NCBI RefSeq assembly: GCF_014652615.1 | Contig: NZ_BMZD01000003.1 | Span: forward strand, 434,001-498,000 | DNA: 64,000 nucleotides | Source: Novosphingobium arvoryzae | GTDB taxonomy: Bacteria > Pseudomonadota > Alphaproteobacteria > Sphingomonadales > Sphingomonadaceae | Direction: 5' to 3' | In this document: in pieces, positions 16,674 through 24,484 of the stretch | Layout of the letters: each line of letters opens with the position of its first letter | Numbering within the stretch: position 1 is the first letter of the stretch | Notes under the pieces: model-generated | Database searches by the model: none | What the model saw: only the letters and a program-made list of their open reading frames with translations | Told to the model about the DNA's origin: nothing | Translations under genes and position numbers: made by a program

Positions 16674-17426
16674 ATGAATTACGGATTCGATGGCAAAGTG
16701 GCGCTGGTAACCGGGGCGAGCGGCGGGATCGGCCGTGCCACCGCTGTTGCCTTTGCCGCGTCGGGCGCCGCTGTCGTCGTGTCCGACGTCAACGATGCCG
16801 GGGGCCAGGAAACCGCGGCACTGATCACCGCGGCGGGCGGCAAAGCCGTGTTCCAGCACTGCAACGTGGCGAACAGCGATGAAGTGAAGGCGCTGGTTGC
16901 CCGCGCTGTCAGCGAATTTGGCCGCCTCGATTTCGCGCACAACAACGCGGGCATCAACAACATGGGCGCCAACGAATACGACGATGACGTGTGGGACCGC
17001 GCCATTGCCATCAATCTGTCCGGCGTGATGTATTGCATGCGCGAGGAAGCCGAAGTCATGCTGAAGCAGGGCAAGGGCGCGATCGTGAACACCGCCTCGA
17101 TCAACGGGCTGGTCGGCAACGGCGCGCAGCCGGGCTATACCGCAACCAAGCATGGCGTCGTCGGCCTGACCCGCCACGGTGCGCTGCGCTGGGCGGCGGC
17201 AGGAATCCGCGTCAACGCGGTCTGCCCCGGCGTGATCGAAACCCCGATGACCGCACCGCTGGTGGCCAATCCCGACATGCGCAAGATCCTGGACGGAATG
17301 ACCCCCATGGGCCGCATGGGCAAGGCGGAAGAAATCGCATCCGCCGTGCTGTGGCTCTGCTCGGATCAGGCCAGCTTCGTCACCGGCCACCCGATGGTCA
17401 TCGACGGCGGCGCAACCGCAGTCTGA
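16674..17426 (+). CDS. Short-chain dehydrogenase/reductase
   Basis: Classical SDR of 250 residues with the cofactor motif TGASGGIG, the HNNAGI structural motif and the catalytic YTATK pair. The Asp at the end of strand 2 (VVVSDV) suggests NAD rather than NADP. The C-terminal GHPMVIDGGATAV is the usual SDR ending. The start MNYGFDG follows AAGGAGAGG. Hydroxysteroid dehydrogenases commonly belong to this family and an operator copy overlaps its promoter, so oxidation or reduction of a steroid hydroxyl/ketone is plausible. Position and stereochemistry are not predictable. Confidence 0.9.
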   Translation: MNYGFDGKVALVTGASGGIGRATAVAFAASGAAVVVSDVNDAGGQETAALITAAGGKAVFQHCNVANSDEVKALVARAVSEFGRLDFAHNNAGINNMGANEYDDDVWDRAIAINLSGVMYCMREEAEVMLKQGKGAIVNTASINGLVGNGAQPGYTATKHGVVGLTRHGALRWAAAGIRVNAVCPGVIETPMTAPLVANPDMRKILDGMTPMGRMGKAEEIASAVLWLCSDQASFVTGHPMVIDGGATAV

Positions 17427-17435
17427 GGCCCGTAG

Positions 17436-17465
17436 CCGGGGTGCCGCCATCGGCAGGCACCCCGG
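17436..17465. terminator. Bidirectional hairpin between convergent genes
   Basis: A perfect 10-bp stem CCGGGGTGCC / GGCACCCCGG with a 10-nt loop lies between the SDR stop and the stop of the convergent AsnC gene. T-runs are lacking on both sides, so efficiency is uncertain. Confidence 0.55.
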
Positions 17466-17468
17466 ATG

Positions 17469-17960
17469 CTACTCCTCGTCGTCGACGGGGCCACCCTTTT
17501 CGGTGATCCGCACCACGCGTGCGTTGTACTTCATCGTCTTCACCGCGATCGATGTCTCGACGTGATGCACGCCGGGGATCGCCAGGATCTTGTCAGACGT
17601 CAGTTCGATCAGCGTTTCCAGCGTGTCGAACAGGCAGAACGCCAGGATATTGAAACGGCCCATCGTGATCATTAGCGCATTGATCGGCGGGATTTCCGCA
17701 ATCTGCGCAGCCACCTCGCGGACGCTTTCGACGTCGGCCTGAATGCCGATGAAGGCCATTTTCGCACTGCTGGTCAGACCGAAGCTGGTGATCGCGGTAA
17801 AGGCGATCAGCCCTTCCTGCTGCAACCGCTTGATCCGGCCGCGCACGGTTCCTTCGGTCACGCCCAGGTCACCGGCGATCTTGCGGTTGGAAACGCGGGC
17901 ATCACGCGCCAGCACTTCGATCAGCTGGCGGTCAAGATCGTCAAGTTGCGGCGCGCTCAT
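17469..17960 (-). CDS. Lrp/AsnC-family transcriptional regulator (second of pair)
   Basis: 163 residues: N-terminal winged HTH (LDDLDRQLIEVLARDARVS...KIAGDLGVTEGTVRGRIKRL) and a C-terminal RAM-type ligand/oligomerisation domain ending in VETSIAVKTMKY. Such proteins bind DNA as dimers or higher oligomers and respond to small effectors. Its ATG overlaps the stop of the upstream paralogue (ATGA), so translation is coupled. The effector is unknown; the setting inside a steroid cluster and the operator-like repeat upstream of the pair suggest local regulation. Confidence 0.9.
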   Translation of the reverse strand: MSAPQLDDLDRQLIEVLARDARVSNRKIAGDLGVTEGTVRGRIKRLQQEGLIAFTAITSFGLTSSAKMAFIGIQADVESVREVAAQIAEIPPINALMITMGRFNILAFCLFDTLETLIELTSDKILAIPGVHHVETSIAVKTMKYNARVVRITEKGGPVDDEE

Positions 17961-18436
17961 TGCTGGCTCCGGGCTTCGAGGGGCGCGACATCGAACTGGT
18001 ATTTCAGCACGTCAACCGCGATGGCCGGCATCATCGAACGAATGCCGCGAACCTTGGAAAACTTGTCGAGCAGCAAATCGGGCAAGTCGCTGAAATCGCG
18101 CAGCACCACCAGCATGTCGATGTCATAGCGCCCGGTTACCAGGTGCGCCGCGAACACTTCGGGAAATTCGGCCAGTTCGGCAGCGACTTCGGACGCCGGG
18201 CGACCATCCACCTCGATCGCCAGCTCCATCAGCACGTTGTAGCCATGGGCTGAAAAGTCAGACACCGCGACCACACGCAGCTTGTCGGCATCTTCCATCC
18301 GGCGAATGCGGGTCGAAACAGTCGCGGCGGTCAGCCCCAGGTTGTTGGCAATCTGCTGGTTGGTCGCGCGCCCGTTGATGCGCAGCTGCTCCACGATCGC
18401 CAGATCGATATCATCGACTGAAAAGTTGTCGCCCAT
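17957..18436 (-). CDS. Lrp/AsnC-family transcriptional regulator (first of pair)
   Basis: 159 residues with an HTH (DDIDLAIVEQLRINGRATNQQIANNLGLTAATV region, residues about 8-50) and a RAM domain (VTGRYDIDMLVVLRDF). It is only distantly similar to its partner at 17469, so the pair could form a heteromer or recognise different effectors. It leads a two-gene operon. A degenerate copy of the steroid-regulon repeat lies 68 nt upstream of the start, compatible with autoregulation. Confidence 0.9.
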   Translation of the reverse strand: MGDNFSVDDIDLAIVEQLRINGRATNQQIANNLGLTAATVSTRIRRMEDADKLRVVAVSDFSAHGYNVLMELAIEVDGRPASEVAAELAEFPEVFAAHLVTGRYDIDMLVVLRDFSDLPDLLLDKFSKVRGIRSMMPAIAVDVLKYQFDVAPLEARSQQ

Positions 18437-18504
18437 GCCGCGAACAGTCCCCTCTGCAAGAACTTCGATCCCTGCCGTCCGCCCTTGGCGCGGTCAATCG
18501 CAAA

Positions 18505-18534
18505 TTCGTCGGTATTCACACGGTGTTTGACGCA
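18505..18534. promoter_or_regulatory. Degenerate operator copy (TTCG-N22-CGCA)
   Basis: Same 22-nt spacing as the perfect copies, but the left arm is TTCG and the right arm TGACGCA. It lies between the AsnC pair (start 18436, minus) and the SDR at 18665 (plus). Weaker than the other copies. Confidence 0.4.
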
Positions 18535-18664
18535 AGTCGGGACTGCGACGGCGCAAAACGCGCCAAAAAGCGCAGCCGGAATGCCCGGCGGCAGCTTTAA
18601 TCGTTGCGCTCGGTGCCTGCTAAGGGCTTAGCGAGACGGACAGGGCGATGGAGGGGACGAGCCA

Positions 18665-19444
18665 ATGACGGGCAGATTGACAGGCCGCCGCGCGGTGGTG
18701 ACGGGTGCGGGTGACGGCATCGGCAAGGGCATTGCCCGGCGCTTCGCCCAGGAAGGCGCCACTGTGATCGTCGCGGAATTCGATCCCGCCAGCGGCAGCG
18801 CAACCGCAGCCGAAATCGAGGCTGACGGTGGATCGGCCCGGTTCGTCACGGTCGACGTGACCGACAAGGCCAGCGTGCTGGCGATGATGGATGCGGCCGG
18901 GCCAGTCGATATCCTGGTCAACAACGCCTGGCGCGGCAGCGGTGTCTCCCGGTTTGAACGCAAGACCGACGAACAGATCGACACCGCGCTTCGAATGGGG
19001 CCTTATGCTGCAAAATGGGCGATGGACGCCGCCCTGCCCCACATGAAGGCGCAAGGATGGGGCCGTGTGGTCAACATGGCCTCGCTCAACGGCGTGAACG
19101 CCCACATGGGCAGCCTCGATTACAACCTCGCCAAGGAGGCGCTGCGCGCACTGACCCGCACGGCAGCGCGCGAATGGGCACCGTTCGGCATCTGCTGCAA
19201 CGTGATCTGCCCCGCCGCCCTCTCCGCCTCATCGCGGCGGATGATGGCTATGCAGCCCGGTATGATCGAGCGGATCGAAGCCGCCAACCCGATGGGCCGG
19301 ATGGGTGATCCCGAAGCCGACATTGCCGGGGTCGCGCTGTTCCTGGCCAGCGACGATGCGCGCTATGTCACCGGAAACACCCTGTTCGCGGACGGCGGCG
19401 CGCACATCAACGGGGTGGCCTGGGCGCCGGACCTCGGGGACTGA
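18665..19444 (+). CDS. Short-chain dehydrogenase/reductase
   Basis: 259-residue SDR with TGAGDGIG near the N-terminus, a variant NNAW in place of NNAG, and the catalytic YNLAK. An acidic residue after strand 2 (VAEFD) suggests NAD preference. The start is preceded by GGAGGGG. The FAD oxidoreductase gene begins 4 nt after its stop, so the two form one transcription unit. The substrate is unknown; a hydroxysteroid or other secondary alcohol is possible given the surroundings. Confidence 0.88.
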   Translation: MTGRLTGRRAVVTGAGDGIGKGIARRFAQEGATVIVAEFDPASGSATAAEIEADGGSARFVTVDVTDKASVLAMMDAAGPVDILVNNAWRGSGVSRFERKTDEQIDTALRMGPYAAKWAMDAALPHMKAQGWGRVVNMASLNGVNAHMGSLDYNLAKEALRALTRTAAREWAPFGICCNVICPAALSASSRRMMAMQPGMIERIEAANPMGRMGDPEADIAGVALFLASDDARYVTGNTLFADGGAHINGVAWAPDLGD

Positions 19445-19448
19445 GCCG

Positions 19449-20891
19449 ATGGCCCAGGCAAAGCTGCGCCGCCGCGCCCTGCTGACCGGCGGTGCGGTGA
19501 CACTCGGCGCAGGCCTGCTGGGCGCGCGCTGGTGGAAGGGCTACCCCGATCTGCTCACCGCCGACGCTGCGGCGCAGAATGAAGCCGATCTGTTTGAGCG
19601 CGGTCTGATCGCCGTCGAACGCAGCGGCTGGACCAGACCGCCGGCCGTCATCCCCGCCTATCCGGAACTGACCGGCGACCTGACCACCGACGTTCTGGTC
19701 ATCGGCGCCGGGCTGGCGGGATCGTCGCTGGCCCTCCATCTGGCGGAAGCGGGCGTGGCCGTGACCGTGCTCGAAGCGCGCCAGCCCGGATGGGGAGCTT
19801 CGGGGCGTAATGCGGGGCATGTCCTGCCGACCCTGCGCGATCCCGGCGTGTTTGCGAGCTTCCCGGATCGCGGCAAGACGTTCCTCGAGGCGTTTCGCGC
19901 CCACCACACGCTGCCCTATGACCTTCAGGCCCGTCATGGCTTTGCCGCCGATGCAGTGCGCAGCGGCTATCTCAACGTTGCGGCGGATGCCGATGGAATC
20001 CGGACGTTTCGCGCGCAGACTGCATGGATGGAGCAGCAGGGTCTGCTGTCCGTCGTCGAAATCGGCGGAGAGGACCTGCACCGCGCCACCGGCAGCAAGG
20101 CGTGGGACCGGGCACTGAACTATATCGATGGCGGGCGGGTCAATCCCTATCGCCTGACCAACGGGATGGCCGCCACTGCCGCGCGGCTGGGTGCCAGAAT
20201 TTACGGCCAGTCACCCGCGCTGGCGATAGCCGGAAACGGGGGACGCTGGACTGTACGGACCGCCAAAGGCAGCGTCACGGCCGACCGGGTGGTCTTCTGC
20301 ACCAATGCCTATCCCGGTGGGATCGTGCCGGAATTCACCGCCGCATTCTATCCGCTGACCGCCTATGCCCTGACGACCGAGCCTCTGCCCGACGATGCCC
20401 GGGCCGCAATCATGCCGGGTGGCCAGACGCTGGCGCAAGTGCCGATCGACCTGAACCCGCTGGTGCGGGATGAACAGGACCGGCTGATCCTGTCTTCGAT
20501 CCCGACCGTATCATCACCGGCCGATGCCCGCTGGCACTTTGCCAACCAGCTGGACTGGCTGCACCGCACCTGGCCCGAAACGCGCGGCATGAAGATCGAA
20601 CTGCAAGCCTATTGGACGGGACGGGTCGCGATGCGTGACCGGCAGTTCCCCGGCGTGTTCGAACTGCAGCCGGGCCTGTTCGGGCTGATGTATTTCAACG
20701 CCTGGGGCAATGTCATGGCCCCATTGATGGGCAAGCTGCTGGCCGAAGGGCTGGCTGCCGACCGGCTCGACACCCTGCCCTTCCCCATCGAAAAACCGCT
20801 GGCGGTGAGCAATCCTGGCAAGATGGACCGGATCATCCGCCACGTGATGATTCCGGCAGCGCGGACCGGCCAGCGGATCGGTTTGCTTTAG
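19449..20891 (+). CDS. DadA/DAO-family FAD-dependent oxidoreductase with possible Tat signal
   Basis: 480 residues. The N-terminus KLRRRALLTGGAVTLGAGLL resembles a twin-arginine signal or anchor. The FAD-binding domain begins near residue 75 with VLVIGAGLAGSSLALHLAEA, followed by GWGASGRNAGHVLP, a region typical of D-amino-acid, glycine and sarcosine oxidases or dehydrogenases. The C-terminal part has the second FAD segment LFGLMYFNAWGN. The gene converges with the amidase (4-nt overlap of ends). Likely reaction: oxidative deamination or dealkylation of an amine or amino acid. Export and substrate are inferences. The start was chosen at MAQAKLRRR; the longer frame lies inside the preceding SDR. 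Confidence 0.8.
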   Translation: MAQAKLRRRALLTGGAVTLGAGLLGARWWKGYPDLLTADAAAQNEADLFERGLIAVERSGWTRPPAVIPAYPELTGDLTTDVLVIGAGLAGSSLALHLAEAGVAVTVLEARQPGWGASGRNAGHVLPTLRDPGVFASFPDRGKTFLEAFRAHHTLPYDLQARHGFAADAVRSGYLNVAADADGIRTFRAQTAWMEQQGLLSVVEIGGEDLHRATGSKAWDRALNYIDGGRVNPYRLTNGMAATAARLGARIYGQSPALAIAGNGGRWTVRTAKGSVTADRVVFCTNAYPGGIVPEFTAAFYPLTAYALTTEPLPDDARAAIMPGGQTLAQVPIDLNPLVRDEQDRLILSSIPTVSSPADARWHFANQLDWLHRTWPETRGMKIELQAYWTGRVAMRDRQFPGVFELQPGLFGLMYFNAWGNVMAPLMGKLLAEGLAADRLDTLPFPIEKPLAVSNPGKMDRIIRHVMIPAARTGQRIGLL

Positions 20892-22402
20892 ACGCTCGGC
20901 CGCCGATCCCGCCACGGCGCGGCGCGTTCCAGCTGGCCGGCCAGCCGGTACAGCGTCGCCTCATCCCCGAACCGACCCGTGAACATCACACCGATGGGCA
21001 AGCCGCCGGACGATTGTGCCAGCGGAACCGACATGCTGGGTTGCCCGGTCATATTGGCCATCTGCGTGAAGGGCGAGAACACCGCCGCGCGCTGCCCCCA
21101 TTGCTGGAAATCGCAATCCGGCGTCAGGTTGATCCGGCCCAGCGGCAGCGGCGGTGCAGCAAGCGTGGGCGCCAGGATCACGTCGAACCGCTCCATGAAC
21201 TGCGCCACGTTCAGGGCCAGCGCCTGGAGCGTATTGTTGGCGCGGGCGAAGTCCATGCCGCTGAAGCTCTTGCCGACTTCGATGAACCCCAGCGTGATCG
21301 GTTCCAGCACGTCAGGTCCCGGGACGATACCGGTTGCCTTCGCCCGGTCGGCAATGTCCGCGGCAATTGACGAACCGATCAGCACGAAGCTGGCCATGCC
21401 GATGGCCGCTGTGTCCCACTTGGGCTGGGCCACTTCAACGTGATGCCCCAGGCTTTCGCACAGCTTGGCCGCTTCCAGCGCCGCCGCGCGGCATTCCGGA
21501 TCGACCGGGCTGCCCGAGGGAGATTCCACCATGACCGCGATCCGTAACTTGCCCGGATGCTTGCCCACTTGCGCCAGAAAGCCCTCGGCCGGAGCCTGCA
21601 CGCCATAGCGTGACCCTGCCTCCACGCCGTGGGTCGCATCCATGATCGCGGCATTGTCGCGCACGCTCCAGCTGACGGCATGATGCGCGGACATCCCGCC
21701 CCAGCCTTCGGTGCGCGGCGGCCCCATCGGGATGCGCCCCCGGCTTGGCTTCATGCCGAACAGTCCGCAGCATGAAGCCGGAATGCGGATCGAGCCGCCG
21801 CCGTCAGTTGCGTGGGCGGCCGGCAAGACCCCTGCCGCCACCGCCGCAGCCGCCCCGCCGGACGAGCCGCCCGCGATGTGCGCCGGGTTCCACGGGTTGC
21901 GCGTGTCGCCGGTCAGCTTGTTCTCGGTCGTGCCGGTCAGCCCGAATTCCGGTGTCGTGGTCTTGCCGAAAACCACGAACCCGGCCCGTTCGATCCGGCG
22001 CACCAGTTCCGAGGTTACGGGGGCGCGATTGCCCTTGTAGAACCGGCTGCCCCCCTCGCTCAATTCCCCGGCGATATGGGTGTTCAGGTCCTTCAGCAGC
22101 CACGGAACGCCGGTGAACGCGCCTTTTGGCAAACCATCGGCAATGGCCTTGCGGGCACGATCGTAGTGCCGCTGGGCCATGAAATTGAACCGCGGATTGA
22201 GTGCCTCGGCCTTGCTGATGGCGGCTTCCAGCAGCTCGGTGGGCGAAACTTCGCGCTTCGCCACCAGAGCCGCCAGCCCCACTGCGTCATAATCGACAAG
22301 CAGGTCGGTTCCGCTGCCAGTCGGCCTGGCCTTGGCGGCACCGGTCAAGCCGGCCGCCGCCACTGCCGCACCGCCCGCGACCACTTCGCGCCGGGTCACC
22401 AC
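20888..22402 (-). CDS. Amidase-signature-family hydrolase with Tat-type signal
   Basis: 504 residues with GTG start and AGGGGG 5 nt upstream. The N-terminus TRREVVAGGAAVAAAGLTGAAKA matches a twin-arginine signal, so periplasmic export is likely. The amidase-signature triad is visible: K104 (WLLKDL), cis-Ser S180/S181 (AGGSSGG) and nucleophile S204 (DGGGSIRIPAS). The enzyme would hydrolyse a carboxamide. It starts 6 nt after the Rieske gene at 22409 and is the last gene of that unit. With steroid genes all around and a possible amino-acid oxidase converging on it, hydrolysis of an amide conjugate such as a bile-acid conjugate is an attractive but untested idea. Confidence 0.88.
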   Translation of the reverse strand: MVTRREVVAGGAAVAAAGLTGAAKARPTGSGTDLLVDYDAVGLAALVAKREVSPTELLEAAISKAEALNPRFNFMAQRHYDRARKAIADGLPKGAFTGVPWLLKDLNTHIAGELSEGGSRFYKGNRAPVTSELVRRIERAGFVVFGKTTTPEFGLTGTTENKLTGDTRNPWNPAHIAGGSSGGAAAAVAAGVLPAAHATDGGGSIRIPASCCGLFGMKPSRGRIPMGPPRTEGWGGMSAHHAVSWSVRDNAAIMDATHGVEAGSRYGVQAPAEGFLAQVGKHPGKLRIAVMVESPSGSPVDPECRAAALEAAKLCESLGHHVEVAQPKWDTAAIGMASFVLIGSSIAADIADRAKATGIVPGPDVLEPITLGFIEVGKSFSGMDFARANNTLQALALNVAQFMERFDVILAPTLAAPPLPLGRINLTPDCDFQQWGQRAAVFSPFTQMANMTGQPSMSVPLAQSSGGLPIGVMFTGRFGDEATLYRLAGQLERAAPWRDRRPSV

Positions 22403-22408
22403 GGCCCC

Positions 22409-23500
22409 CTATTCCGCCGCCTGGGCGTAGTAGCGCGAATAGAACTTGCGGAACCGCGGGATCGGCCCGTCGCCGTCGCAGATGATCGGGTTCGGTTCAT
22501 ACTTCTGCCGGTCCCAGACGACCTTGTCCTGATCGAACTGCTTGCAAATGTCGCGGATGATTGCCTTGGCAACACCGGCCCGCTCGCCTTCAGCCTGCGA
22601 TTTGGGCTGGGTGAAGCAGAACCGGGCATGGACATGGTCCAGCTCGACCGGAGTGATGCAGGCCACCAGCAGCGTTTCGGAGATGCCGGTGAAGCGCGTC
22701 CAGCTCTGCCCCGGCCCCATCGTGTCATAGCTGATGCAGCCATCGACCTCGCCCCACGGTGTGCCCATCTTGGCGCGGACATCGGCGCCGCGGCCCCAGT
22801 CACCCCAGCGCAGTTCGCCGAGCGGCACGTTGGCGGTACCGTGGATATAGCGGAAATGCGCCACGTCGACGCCGTTTTCAGCCATGTTCTGGATCGAGCC
22901 CCAGACGTTCCATTCGTAGACGTCGAAATCGGTCCAGTCCGGGTCGGAGCATTCCGGCAGGTGCTGCACTTCGAACAGCGGCGCGACATCCTGCGGGTGA
23001 TACCACGCCCAGATCCAGCGGTTCGCCTCGGTAATGTGCCAGGTGCGCGTGCACTTGCGCTTGACCTGCGGCGGGATCGCCTTGGCATAAGGGATGTCCT
23101 TCACCACGCCTTCGTCGCCGTCATAGCGCCAGGCGTGGAACGGGCATTCCAGCAGGTTGCCGTGAACCTTGCCGCCGTGCCCCATGTGCGCGCCCAGGTG
23201 CTTGCAATAGGCGTCCAGCATCCGGACCTGCCCATCCTCGCCCCGCCACATGGCCAGGTCCTGCGAGAAATAGCGCAGCGGCTTGACCTCGCCCACGGCC
23301 AGGTCCTTGGACAAGGCAATCGGATACCAGCCGAACGGGATGCCGATATCGAGATTGCGCTCGGCAATGCTGGCCCGGCCGGTGACTTCCGCCATACGCC
23401 AGTCGATCAGGTCCTGTCCGCGCAGTTTTTCAAGGATCTGCCAGACCGCGACCGGCGCGGTGCGGGCATCGGTGGCTGCTTTTTGATCAGTGGCTGACAT
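22409..23500 (-). CDS. Rieske non-haem iron oxygenase, alpha subunit (paralogue B)
   Basis: 363 residues. Rieske ligands C99, H101, C119 and H122; iron site NGVDVAHFRYIHG. It is a close paralogue of the oxygenase at 14213 along the full length, including the unusual N-terminal AVWQILEKLRGQDL segment, LLECPFHAWRYDGDEG, WGDWGRGADV and the C-terminal YEPNPIICDGDGPIP. The start at 23500 has GGGAGAA upstream. Its partner gene is a periplasmic-type amidase rather than a dioxygenase, so the two paralogues probably act on different substrates or at different steps. The reductase partner is not in the window. Confidence 0.88.
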   Translation of the reverse strand: MSATDQKAATDARTAPVAVWQILEKLRGQDLIDWRMAEVTGRASIAERNLDIGIPFGWYPIALSKDLAVGEVKPLRYFSQDLAMWRGEDGQVRMLDAYCKHLGAHMGHGGKVHGNLLECPFHAWRYDGDEGVVKDIPYAKAIPPQVKRKCTRTWHITEANRWIWAWYHPQDVAPLFEVQHLPECSDPDWTDFDVYEWNVWGSIQNMAENGVDVAHFRYIHGTANVPLGELRWGDWGRGADVRAKMGTPWGEVDGCISYDTMGPGQSWTRFTGISETLLVACITPVELDHVHARFCFTQPKSQAEGERAGVAKAIIRDICKQFDQDKVVWDRQKYEPNPIICDGDGPIPRFRKFYSRYYAQAAE

Positions 23501-23629
23501 GGCCGTTCTCCCAGAACAAGCGCCCGCGCATTGCGGGACACGACCGGACGGATCGGGTTGTCTCACCCGCCCGGATTTGCGTTGTGGATGGAGCAGACTT
23601 CCCGGCTCCAATCATGATAACCGTTGTGC

Positions 23630-24481
23630 TCATGCCGCCACCGGCGCGAGCGGCCCACCGTCCAGCGCACGGATCGGCACGCCCAGCCGCTCCAGCAGGG
23701 GCAGGCTTCGCGCCACCTGCCCGCTCAGCTCGCTGGCGGGACGGTGGCAGAGTTGCAGCGCGGCTTCGGCCATGGCCTCGACCGGCTCGATGTGGTCGCG
23801 CTCGTCCCAGCCGCCCACGGCCAGCGCACCCTCGCTGGCCACGGCACCAACCGGTGCCAACGCGTTGACCGCAATGTTCTCGCCACAGAGTTCCACTGCC
23901 CAACCCGCACTCAGCCGGTCCAGCGCGGCCTTGCTGGTGCCATAGACCGTGGGATGCCCATCGCGGTTATAGGCAACCTTGCGATCTGCCGGGTCATAGG
24001 GGGCTGGCGGCGGCAAGTCCGCCGTGGCGCTGGAGATGTTCAGAATCCAGCCAGCCCCGCTTTCTCGCATATACGGCAGCACGGCCTGCGACAGTTCCTG
24101 CGGGGCGTGCAGGTTCATCTGGAACGCCAGCGCGATCTGGCGCGGCTGCGCCTCCCAGATCGGGATGAAGCGCGACCAGGCAGCGTTGTTGACCAGAATG
24201 TCGACCCGGCCAAACCGGGCGACCGCTTCGGGAACGATCCGCGCGCGGTCCTCCGGATCGGCCAGGTTCGCCTGGATGGCGATCGCTTCGCCGCCCGCTG
24301 CCGTGATCGCGGCGATAGTCTCGCTCAGCGATCCGGCCAGCGGACCGCCCGGTTCCGCGGTCCGGGCGACCAGTGCAACCCGGGCGCCCTCCGCCGCGAA
24401 CCGGCGGGCAATCGCCGCGCCGATACCGCGGCTGGCGCCGGTCACGATGGCCACGCGGCCTTGCAGGATACCGGGCATCAC
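23630..24481 (-). CDS. Short-chain dehydrogenase/reductase
   Basis: 283-residue SDR with TGASRGIG, VNNAAWSRF (variant of NNAG) and catalytic YGTSK. It is somewhat longer than typical because of an insertion before the active site (DPADRKVAYNRDGHPT). Arg after strand 2 (ALVARTAE) suggests NADP. It begins 3 nt after the amidohydrolase-fold gene and belongs to the run started by the two CoA ligases. The substrate is not identifiable. Confidence 0.87.
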   Translation of the reverse strand: MMPGILQGRVAIVTGASRGIGAAIARRFAAEGARVALVARTAEPGGPLAGSLSETIAAITAAGGEAIAIQANLADPEDRARIVPEAVARFGRVDILVNNAAWSRFIPIWEAQPRQIALAFQMNLHAPQELSQAVLPYMRESGAGWILNISSATADLPPPAPYDPADRKVAYNRDGHPTVYGTSKAALDRLSAGWAVELCGENIAVNALAPVGAVASEGALAVGGWDERDHIEPVEAMAEAALQLCHRPASELSGQVARSLPLLERLGVPIRALDGGPLAPVAA

Positions 24482-24484
24482 CGC

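Noticed and set aside
22405-23497. A long plus-strand frame opposite the third Rieske gene
   Set aside because: It runs antisense to an unambiguous oxygenase, lacks recognisable domains and is rich in Arg/Pro/His as expected of a shadow.
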